This document shows, piece after piece, positions 7,350-14,700 of a stretch of DNA of 64,000 bases. Position 1 is the stretch's first letter; every line of letters starts with the position of its first letter. Position numbers and translations under genes: made by a program. This DNA comes from Pseudomonadales bacterium (GTDB taxonomy: Bacteria; Pseudomonadota; Gammaproteobacteria; Pseudomonadales; Azotimanducaceae), in NCBI GenBank assembly GCA_028285415.1, contig JANQPF010000029.1, positions 1 through 64,000 on the forward strand, read 5' to 3'. The notes beneath the pieces were generated by a model. That model saw only the letters and a program-made list of their open reading frames with translations. It was not told the origin of the DNA and ran no database searches.

Positions 7350-8012
7350 ATGTCCGACAAAGAAACCATAGCCATTCTCGGCGGCACCGGAGACCTCGGC
7401 ACCGGTCTTGCGATTCGCTGGTCGAAAGCGGGACACAAGATTGTGATCGGCTCACGCACGCTGGAAAAAGCGCAAGCTGCCGTTGCCGCGCTGCACGAAA
7501 TAAGCCCTGACACGCCGGCAGACGCGATGGAAAACCTGGACGCAGCCGCCGCCGGAGACATTGTCGTTCTGACCGTTCCTGCGGAGCATCAGATCTCTAC
7601 CCTCGACTACGTCAAAGACAACCTCAAAGGCAAGATCCTCATCGACGTCACGGTACCGCTGGTGCCGCCGAAGGTTGGCACGGTGCAGCTCCCCGAAGAG
7701 GGCAGCGCCGGCAAGCGCGCGCAGGAGTTCCTCGGCGAGGACGTCCTGGTCGTGACGGCGTATCAGAACATTGCTGCACACCTCTTGCAGCAGGATGTCG
7801 AAATCGAATGCGACGTGCTCGTCTGCGGTAACAAGAAGGATGCTCGCCAGAAGGTCATCGAGCTGTCCGAGGCGGCCGGCATGAACGCATGGCACGCGGG
7901 TCCCATCGCGAACTCTGCCGCGGCGGAAGCGCTGACCTCAATTCTCATTCAGATCAATCGCAGCGGGATCGTGAAACACTCGGGCATCAAAATCATCGGC
8001 CAGGAGCACTGA
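7350..8012 (+). CDS. npdG: NADPH-dependent F420 reductase
   Basis: A 220-aa Rossmann-fold protein that moves hydride between NADP(H) and coenzyme F420. The dinucleotide motif ILGGTGDLGTGLA is at residues 9-21, and IGSRTLEKA near 34-42 supplies the Ser/Arg that contact the 2'-phosphate of NADPH. The C-terminal part is the NADP oxidoreductase coenzyme-F420-dependent domain. The ATG at 7350 follows AGGAACTGAA. It is the first gene of the F420 cluster, and cofE starts 5 nt after its stop. In this organism it is likely to generate reduced F420 for the LLM enzymes. Confidence 0.93.
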   Translation: MSDKETIAILGGTGDLGTGLAIRWSKAGHKIVIGSRTLEKAQAAVAALHEISPDTPADAMENLDAAAAGDIVVLTVPAEHQISTLDYVKDNLKGKILIDVTVPLVPPKVGTVQLPEEGSAGKRAQEFLGEDVLVVTAYQNIAAHLLQQDVEIECDVLVCGNKKDARQKVIELSEAAGMNAWHAGPIANSAAAEALTSILIQINRSGIVKHSGIKIIGQEH

Positions 8013-8017
8013 ACCGC

Positions 8018-8782
8018 GTGAGCGCCGACTTCAGCGTCTTCGGCATAACCGGCCTGCCCATGGTGCAGGCTGGCGACAGCCTGCCGGACATCATCCTCGC
8101 CGCCTTGGCGGCAGCCGGCCGGCAACTCGAAGACGGCGACATTCTGTGCGTAGCCCAGAAGATCGTCTCCAAAGCAGAAGGACAGACCGTCGCGCTGGCG
8201 GACGTCGAGGCCTCGCAGGAGGCACAGGCGCTGGCCAGTGAAACCGACAAGGATCCGCGCCTGGTGCAGCTGATTCTCGACGAATCGGATGAGCTCCTGC
8301 GTAAAAAACCGGGTGTCCTCATCATGCGTCACAGGCTCGGCATCGTGGGTGCCCACGCCGGCGTTGATCAATCCAACATCGACCACGACGGCGGCGAAAA
8401 AGCGCTCCTGCTGCCCAAAGACCCGGACGTCAGCGCAGCTGCGCTGCGCGACGCGCTCGAGCAGGCCACCGGGCTCACACTCGGCATCATCATCACCGAC
8501 AGTCAGAACCGTCCCTGGCGCATGGGCACCACCGGCTGCGCGATCGGCTGCGCGGGGATTGTCGTGCTCGACGATCAACGCGGCGGGACCGATACCTACG
8601 GCCGCGAGCTCAAGGTCACTCTCATCAATCGCGCAGACATGATTGCGAGCGCCGCCACCCTGGTCATGGGTGAAACCACCGAAAAAATTCCGCTTGCCGT
8701 GGTGCGCGGTCTGCCGGTCGCGGAAGTGGGTCACACCGCCGCGATGATCAACCGCCCGCTGGAAGAGGACCTGTTCCGTTAG
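8018..8782 (+). CDS. cofE: Coenzyme F420-0:L-glutamate ligase
   Basis: A 254-aa CofE domain protein that adds glutamate residues to F420-0 using GTP. Conserved blocks are GDILCVAQKIVSKAEG near 44-59, GIVGAHAGVDQSN near 108-120, the long TDSQNRPWRMGTTGCAIG near 164-181, and a central GRELKVTLINRADMIAS. I use the GTG at 8018, with GGAG about 10 nt upstream. The longer open frame back to 7889 overlaps npdG and adds an unrelated sequence. It is the short form without the nitroreductase-like C-terminal domain found in mycobacterial FbiB. Confidence 0.93.
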   Translation: MSADFSVFGITGLPMVQAGDSLPDIILAALAAAGRQLEDGDILCVAQKIVSKAEGQTVALADVEASQEAQALASETDKDPRLVQLILDESDELLRKKPGVLIMRHRLGIVGAHAGVDQSNIDHDGGEKALLLPKDPDVSAAALRDALEQATGLTLGIIITDSQNRPWRMGTTGCAIGCAGIVVLDDQRGGTDTYGRELKVTLINRADMIASAATLVMGETTEKIPLAVVRGLPVAEVGHTAAMINRPLEEDLFR

Positions 8783-8800
8783 CGGAAGAGGACGTCGGAC

Positions 8801-9733
8801 GTGCGGGTACTGGCGATAACGGGAGGAGTTGGCGGCGCAAAGCTGGCGCTGGGCCTCAGCAAGGTACTGCCGCCGGAAGATCTCTTGTTTGCGGTCAATA
8901 CCGGTGACGACTTCACCCACATGGGGCTGCACATCTCGCCGGACATCGACAGCCTGACATACGCCCTGGCGGAGCAGAACAACGCCGAGCTCGGCTGGGG
9001 CCGGGCGGGAGAAACCTGGCATTTCATCGAAACCCTGGACGCCCTCGGCGGCGAAGCATGGTTTCGTCTCGGCGACAAAGACCTGGCCTTGCACACGCGC
9101 CGCACGGAGCTGTTGCGCGGTGGCGCGACGCTGACGGAAGCCACGGCACTCATCAGCCAGGCAATGGGCATCCGCCACACCATCGCACCGATGAGCGACG
9201 ACGGCGTCGCGACCATTGTCCACACGGCAGACGGCGATCTGGCTTTCCAACACTACTTCGTCCGCGACCGCTGCGAGCCCGCGGTCACCGGATTCAGCTT
9301 TCAGGGGGTCGAAGACGCGACCTTGAATCCGTTGATCACCCGCTGGCTTGCCGACTGCGACGCCGTCATCGTCTGTCCCAGCAATCCTTTTGTCTCGGTT
9401 GATCCGATGCTTGCGCTCGGCGATTTCCGGACTCAGCTCAGCCGCAAGCCGGTCATTGCGGTGTCGCCCATTGTCGGCGGGCTGGCAATCAAAGGCCCGG
9501 CCGCCAAAATGATGGCGGAGCTAAACGTCCCGGCAAGCGCCGCGGCGGTCGCTGACTACTATGGAGAGCTGCTCGCGGGCTTCGTGCTCGATGCTACCGA
9601 CGCTGACCAGGCGGAGCAGATTGCCGGGCCAACGCGGGTGACCAACACCATCATGGACAGCCTCGATGCGCGGGTTGCGCTGGCGGAGACGTGCCTCGAG
9701 TTCGCCACCCAGGTGGCAAATCCACGCACCTGA
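8801..9733 (+). CDS. cofD: 2-phospho-L-lactate transferase (CofD/FbiA)
   Basis: A 310-aa enzyme that joins the activated three-carbon side chain to Fo, giving (dehydro)F420-0. The N-terminus VLAITGGVGGAKLALGL is the signature of CofD, followed by VNTGDDFTHMGLHISPDID near residue 32-50 and NPFVSVDPML near 196-205. Translation starts at a GTG at 8801, 18 nt after cofE. Its order after cofE and before cofC/fbiC is consistent with one operon, but a 206-bp gap precedes cofC. Confidence 0.93.
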   Translation: MRVLAITGGVGGAKLALGLSKVLPPEDLLFAVNTGDDFTHMGLHISPDIDSLTYALAEQNNAELGWGRAGETWHFIETLDALGGEAWFRLGDKDLALHTRRTELLRGGATLTEATALISQAMGIRHTIAPMSDDGVATIVHTADGDLAFQHYFVRDRCEPAVTGFSFQGVEDATLNPLITRWLADCDAVIVCPSNPFVSVDPMLALGDFRTQLSRKPVIAVSPIVGGLAIKGPAAKMMAELNVPASAAAVADYYGELLAGFVLDATDADQAEQIAGPTRVTNTIMDSLDARVALAETCLEFATQVANPRT

Positions 9734-9939
9734 ACGCCTGCTTGCGTGCAAAAACGCACGCTCAGCTCTGGAAATCCAACTATCCCTCATCAAATCAACG
9801 TGGTACGGTGCGGGGCTCTTAGGTTGGGCAGTCGTCCGAGCACGCTGTCCACACGCTCACGGCAACTCAGTCGCGTAAGTGCCTGAAGGAACGCGAATAG
9901 GGGCCGTGCCAGCGTCCGTTCAACTGTCGGGAGGAGCCA

Positions 9940-10605
9940 ATGTGGGCGATCGTTCCCATAAAGACGTTTGATCGCGCGAAACAACGTCTAGCAAACGTCT
10001 TGAGTGAAGAAGAGCGACGATCTCTCATGCTGGCCATGGCACGAGACGTCCTCACCTGTCTGACCAAGTCCAGCCGGCTGACCGGCATTCTCATCGTATC
10101 CCGTACACCCGAAGCTGACGCTCTGGCGCAGACCTTCGCGACCGAGCGTTTTGCCGAAAGCCCGACGGCTAATCTGGCCGGCGCTCTGGAGCAGGCAACC
10201 CAGCACCTCATCGCCAACTTCGACGCCAAGGGCGCGTTTGTCGTCCCGGCCGACGTGCCGGGCATCGCAACCGACGAGCTCGATGAGATTCTTGCCAACC
10301 ACGAGCACGTGACGATCCTGCCTGACGCGGAGCACATCGGCACCAACGGCCTGATCTGTTCGCCGCCGCTGTGCATGCCGTACATCTTCGATGGCAGGAG
10401 CTTCAAACCGCACGTGGATGGCGCATTCGCGGCAGGCTTCACGCCGCGGATTGTGCCCGGCACGCGTTTCGGTCTGGACGTGGACGTCCCGGACGATCTG
10501 CTGAAGGTGGCCGACGAAACACCGTACAGCCAGACGACGACGTATCTCGCCAACCACGGCATTCTCGAGCGCCTGCGCGATTCCTCCCACACGATTTCCG
10601 GATGA
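9940..10605 (+). CDS. cofC: 2-phospho-L-lactate (or 3PG/PEP) guanylyltransferase
   Basis: A 221-aa nucleotidyltransferase that activates the three-carbon acid for CofD. Family marks are WAIVPIKTFDRAKQRL at residues 2-17, VVPADVPGI near 102-110, GTNGLICSPP near 129-138, and FGLDVDVPDDL near 174-184. GGGAGGAGCCA precedes the ATG. Family members differ in substrate: 2-phospholactate in archaea, PEP in actinobacteria, and 3-phosphoglycerate in Mycetohabitans rhizoxinica. Which one applies here cannot be read directly. fbiC follows after 7 nt. Confidence 0.92.
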   Translation: MWAIVPIKTFDRAKQRLANVLSEEERRSLMLAMARDVLTCLTKSSRLTGILIVSRTPEADALAQTFATERFAESPTANLAGALEQATQHLIANFDAKGAFVVPADVPGIATDELDEILANHEHVTILPDAEHIGTNGLICSPPLCMPYIFDGRSFKPHVDGAFAAGFTPRIVPGTRFGLDVDVPDDLLKVADETPYSQTTTYLANHGILERLRDSSHTISG

Positions 10606-10612
10606 CGTACTC

Positions 10613-13093
10613 ATGCAGATTCAAAACATTCTAGACAACGCCCTGGTAGGGAAGCTGCCGTCCAACGACGAAGCGCTGGCACTGGCCGACTTCGAGGACA
10701 CGCGCGCGCTTGCTGACGTCGCCCAGACGCTGCGCGACCGAGGCTTTCGCAACACGATCACCTACTCCAAGAAAGTGTTCATCCCCCTGACACACTTGTG
10801 TCGAGACGTCTGTCACTACTGCACGTTTGCGCAGGTGCCCCGCAAGCTGAAAGCACCCTACATGACCATCGACGAAGTGCTCGAGGTTGCCCGTCATGGC
10901 CAGGCCATGGGCTGCAAAGAAGCCCTCTTTACGCTCGGCGAAAAGCCCGAGCTCCGATACAAAGCCGCACGCGAAGCGCTTGCGGAAATGGGCTACGAAA
11001 GCACAACGGCGTATCTCATGGCTGCCGCAGAGGCTGTCTTCAAGGAGACCGGCCTGCTGCCGCATCTGAATCCCGGTAACTTGAGCCCGGAGGAACTGGC
11101 AGAGCTGCGTGCCGTCTCACCGTCCATGGGCATCATGCTCGAGTCGGCATCCGAGCGGCTGTGCGAAAAAGGCATGCCGCACTACGGCTCCCCCGACAAG
11201 ATTCCAAGCGTGCGCCTCGAGACGTTGGAAAACGCCGGCATCGCCCGGGTGCCCTTCACCACGGGCATATTGATCGGCATTGGTGAAACCCGCCTCGAGC
11301 GTATCGAAAGCCTGCTTGCCATTCGCGCCATTCACCAGCGTCATGGCCACATTCAGGAAATCATCGTCCAGAACTTCCGTGCGAAGCCGGACACCAAGAT
11401 GGTCAACGCACCGGAGCCGGACCTCAACGAGCTGCTGTGGACCATCGCCGTGGCGCGCATCCTGTTCGGCGAAGACATGAGCATCCAGGCGCCGCCGAAT
11501 CTGAGCCCTGGCGTGCTGCCGCAGATTGTGCACGCGGGCATCAACGACTGGGGCGGCGTATCACCCGTAACCCCGGACTTCGTGAATCCTGAAGCGCCAT
11601 GGCCACATCTCGAAGATCTCACACGCGAAACGGCAGCTGCGGGCAAATTCCTCACCGAACGGCTGACCGTTTATCCGGCATACGCGCGGGACATCGAACG
11701 GTGGACGCATGAGGACCTGCACGAACGGGTCCTGGAGATGATCGATGCAGAGGGTTTCCCGCGCATCGACGAATGGTGCCCCGGCGATCCGGACACGCCC
11801 CCACCGGCGGACATCATGACGGCGATCATGGACGAACCCCGCCACGTCTCCGCAGACATCCGGGAAATTGTCGACAGAGCACGAGCGCAGGAACCCCTCG
11901 ACGAGGCTGACATCGTGCGCCTCTTCCAGGCTCGCGGTGACGACCTGACCGCCGTGACCCAGGCCGCGGATCAGCTGCGGCGCCAGACCTGCGGCGACAC
12001 CGTCAGCTATGTCGTGAACCGCAACATCAACTACACCAACATCTGCTACTTCAAATGCCAGTTCTGTGCATTCTCCAAAGGCAAGCTCGCCGAGAATCTG
12101 CGCGGCCGGCCGTACGATCTTTCCGATGAAGAAATAGCACGGCGGACAACGGAGGCCTGGGATCGCGGCGCCACCGAAGTCTGCATGCAGGGTGGCATTC
12201 ACCCCGAATACACGGGTGACACCTACGTCAACATTCTGCGTACCGTCAAAGGTGCGGTACCCGACATGCACATTCACGCGTTTTCGCCGCTCGAAGTGTG
12301 GCAGGGTGCAGCCACGCTCGATATGCCGCTGCCCGAGTATCTGGCCATGCTCAAAGAGGCCGGCCTCGGCACGCTGCCCGGCACGGCGGCGGAGATTCTC
12401 GATGACGAGGTGCGCGCGGTGATCTGTCCCGACAAGATCAACACGGCACAGTGGCTCGAAGTCATGGAGGCAGCCCACGGCGTAGGCTTCAGGACCACGG
12501 CCACCATCATGTACGGCCACGTGGAAGGGCATGAGCACTGGGCACGCCACCTCATCCGCGTGCGCGACCTGCAGGCCCGTACCGGCGGTTTCACCGAGTT
12601 TGTGCCACTGCCATTCGTGCACATGGAAGCACCCATGTACCTGAAAGGGAAAGCACGCAAGGGACCGACGTTCCGCGAAGCCATTCTCATGCACTCCGTA
12701 GCCCGGCTCGTCTTCAACGGCCTGATCGACAACATCCAGGCAAGCTGGGTGAAGATGGGGCACGAGGGCGTCAAGGCATGCCTCAACGCCGGCTGCAACG
12801 ACCTCGGGGGCACGCTGATGAACGAATCCATCAGCCGCGCCGCGGGGACGCTGCACGGTCAGGAAACGACCTCGGACGAAATGCGCAAAATCATCCGCAC
12901 GCTCAATCGCAGCCCGCAGCAACGCTCGACGCTGTACGGCAGCGTCAGCGCCGAGCGGGAAAAGGCCGGACTCGAAGCCGGCGACCTGCTGGAGATCATC
13001 AATACGCCGGCCAGGAAGTACGAGCGCAAACGGCCATCCGCGACGCTGATCAAGAACGATCTCATCCCCGCGGTGGACGTTTCCGGCGGCTGA
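10613..13093 (+). CDS. fbiC: FO synthase (fused CofG-CofH), 7,8-didemethyl-8-hydroxy-5-deazariboflavin synthase
   Basis: An 826-aa dual radical-SAM enzyme. The CofG half has a CX3CX2C cluster at Cys63, Cys67 and Cys70 (LCRDVCHYCTF). The CofH half has a second one at Cys478, Cys482 and Cys485 (ICYFKCQFCAF). Together they make the deazaflavin chromophore Fo from tyrosine and the riboflavin precursor 5-amino-6-ribitylaminouracil. Fusion as FbiC is the usual state in actinobacteria, while archaea and cyanobacteria have separate proteins. The fused form points to actinobacterial-type ancestry for this locus. A GNAT gene starts 1 nt after its stop. Confidence 0.95.
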   Translation: MQIQNILDNALVGKLPSNDEALALADFEDTRALADVAQTLRDRGFRNTITYSKKVFIPLTHLCRDVCHYCTFAQVPRKLKAPYMTIDEVLEVARHGQAMGCKEALFTLGEKPELRYKAAREALAEMGYESTTAYLMAAAEAVFKETGLLPHLNPGNLSPEELAELRAVSPSMGIMLESASERLCEKGMPHYGSPDKIPSVRLETLENAGIARVPFTTGILIGIGETRLERIESLLAIRAIHQRHGHIQEIIVQNFRAKPDTKMVNAPEPDLNELLWTIAVARILFGEDMSIQAPPNLSPGVLPQIVHAGINDWGGVSPVTPDFVNPEAPWPHLEDLTRETAAAGKFLTERLTVYPAYARDIERWTHEDLHERVLEMIDAEGFPRIDEWCPGDPDTPPPADIMTAIMDEPRHVSADIREIVDRARAQEPLDEADIVRLFQARGDDLTAVTQAADQLRRQTCGDTVSYVVNRNINYTNICYFKCQFCAFSKGKLAENLRGRPYDLSDEEIARRTTEAWDRGATEVCMQGGIHPEYTGDTYVNILRTVKGAVPDMHIHAFSPLEVWQGAATLDMPLPEYLAMLKEAGLGTLPGTAAEILDDEVRAVICPDKINTAQWLEVMEAAHGVGFRTTATIMYGHVEGHEHWARHLIRVRDLQARTGGFTEFVPLPFVHMEAPMYLKGKARKGPTFREAILMHSVARLVFNGLIDNIQASWVKMGHEGVKACLNAGCNDLGGTLMNESISRAAGTLHGQETTSDEMRKIIRTLNRSPQQRSTLYGSVSAEREKAGLEAGDLLEIINTPARKYERKRPSATLIKNDLIPAVDVSGG

Positions 13094-13094
13094 C

Positions 13095-13574
13095 ATGCAG
13101 ATCCGCGAAGCGGTAGCGGCCGACTTCGATTGGATCCACGAATACGCAGATACCATCGGCGGCCGGCAGGTCGTCAGCCGCGGTGTCCTGCATACGCTTG
13201 CTGATCACCCCGGCTTGATCGTCGAGGCGGACAACACACCCGTTGGCTACGCCATCTATCGCGACGAGGAGAACGCCTGTGAGCTGCTTGCAATTCAGGC
13301 AATCCGCCAGTGGCAGGGTTACGGCGGCGCGCTCCTCGAGGCGCTCGAGGATCGATGCAGACGCAAAGCAGTGGCGCATATCTGGCTCTGCACGACCAAC
13401 GACAACCTGCCCGCACTCAAGTTTTACCAGCGGCGAGGCTATCGCCTGGAAGCCCTGAACCCCGGGGCATTTGCCAACGTGCTACGGTTGAAAGGCCTGG
13501 ATCCGCAGAAGGAAGTGCTCGGCATCGACGGCGTACCGATCAGGGATGAGCTGGTGCTGGGCAAGGTGTTATAA
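13095..13574 (+). CDS. GNAT family N-acetyltransferase
   Basis: A 159-aa acetyltransferase. The acetyl-CoA-binding motif is AIRQWQGYGGALLEALE at about residues 69-85 (Q-x-x-G-x-G/A form). The later segment NLPALKFYQRRGYRLEAL is the typical beta5-alpha4 block with Tyr. It starts one base after the fbiC stop, so it is almost surely co-translated with fbiC. A role in F420 metabolism is not established; it may be a passenger or may modify a deazaflavin intermediate. Confidence 0.85.
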   Translation: MQIREAVAADFDWIHEYADTIGGRQVVSRGVLHTLADHPGLIVEADNTPVGYAIYRDEENACELLAIQAIRQWQGYGGALLEALEDRCRRKAVAHIWLCTTNDNLPALKFYQRRGYRLEALNPGAFANVLRLKGLDPQKEVLGIDGVPIRDELVLGKVL

Positions 13575-13611
13575 GACGATCTACCAGCGGCAAAGTTGGA
13601 GATGACGGGTC

Positions 13612-14610
13612 ATGGACATCATCAACCGCTTACTCGAACACCCGGAGCCGTCCATCCGCTTTAAAGTGCAGGTCGGCGTGCTGGGCAAATCCCCGGAGGC
13701 GCTGCCCGACCTGCGCGAAGAGATACGCGCCTCTCCTCTGGTCGGCGCGCTGTTGAGCAATCGCGACAGTGAGGGCCGGATTGAACCCGCTCACGACGTG
13801 TACGCCAAATGGCAGGGCGCTCACTGGGTGATGGCAGCCCTCGCCGACATCGGCTATCCCGCCGGCGACGAGACGCTGTGGCCCGTGCGCGATCAGCTCC
13901 TCGAAACCTGGCTGCGTCCAACCTATTTCGCAGAGTTCGAGTGTCGTTCCAAGGCGGCAGCGTATCGGCATGCGGGCGTTCCCGTCATGCAGGGTCGTCA
14001 CAGACGCTGCGCGTCGCAGCAGTCCAATGCACTCTGGTCGATCATGAAGCTGGGGTTGATGAACGACCAGTGTCACGAGTTGGCCGAGCGGCTCCTGCAT
14101 TGGCAGTGGCCGGACGGCGGCTGGAATTGCGACAAGAATCCCGATGCCTGCCACTCTTCGTTCATGGAATCGATTCTGCCCCTCCGCGCGCTGGACCTGT
14201 ACGCCACAGCGTTCGATTCGAAAGCAGCGCTGGCGGCCACCGATCGCGCCGCGGAGATTTTTCTGAAGCGCCAGCTCTATCTGGGAGAGCGGTCTGGCGA
14301 CGTCATCAAACGGGAATTCACCAAACTGCACTACCCTCTGTACTGGCACTACGACTTTCTGCACGGACTCAAGGTCATGGCCGAAACCGGCCGGATCGCA
14401 GATCACCGCTGCACCGGCCCGCTCGATTTACTCGAGGAAAAACGGCTGGCCGACGGAGGGTGGCCGGCTGAGGCTCGCTACTACAAAGCGCGGGCAGAGA
14501 TTGAGCATGGCAACGACTACGTCGACTGGGGTGGCACGTCCAAGCGAAAAATGAATCCATGGGTGACGGCTGACGCATTGATGGTACTCGAGACCGCCGG
14601 GCGTTTATGA
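13612..14610 (+). CDS. Alpha/alpha-toroid protein related to terpenoid cyclase/prenyltransferase repeats
   Basis: A 332-aa protein of unknown function. It carries QW-like repeats typical of the squalene-hopene cyclase/protein prenyltransferase toroid: HWQWPDGGWNCDK near residues 163-175 and EEKRLADGGWPAEARYY near 278-294, with MNPWVTADALMVLETAG near the end. It has neither the DXDD of class II cyclases nor an obvious prenyltransferase zinc site, and it is about half the length of squalene cyclases. It starts 37 nt after the GNAT gene, downstream of the F420 genes. I cannot give a reaction. Confidence 0.65.
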   Translation: MDIINRLLEHPEPSIRFKVQVGVLGKSPEALPDLREEIRASPLVGALLSNRDSEGRIEPAHDVYAKWQGAHWVMAALADIGYPAGDETLWPVRDQLLETWLRPTYFAEFECRSKAAAYRHAGVPVMQGRHRRCASQQSNALWSIMKLGLMNDQCHELAERLLHWQWPDGGWNCDKNPDACHSSFMESILPLRALDLYATAFDSKAALAATDRAAEIFLKRQLYLGERSGDVIKREFTKLHYPLYWHYDFLHGLKVMAETGRIADHRCTGPLDLLEEKRLADGGWPAEARYYKARAEIEHGNDYVDWGGTSKRKMNPWVTADALMVLETAGRL

Positions 14611-14700
14611 TCTCCAGACTCTAGAAGCGTAGCGGCGACGCTTGCGCTGCAACAACTCGGTGCCCGAGGCGACGAGCCGGGAACAGCAAGGAGAACCTGT

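Noticed and set aside
7949-9253. 434-codon minus-strand open frame over cofE/cofD
   Set aside because: Shadow of two genes with clear motifs; no ribosome site and no recognisable product.
11561-13156. 531-codon minus-strand open frame over fbiC
   Set aside because: Antisense to the CofH half of FO synthase, which has its radical-SAM cluster intact; long open frames opposite GC-rich genes are common.
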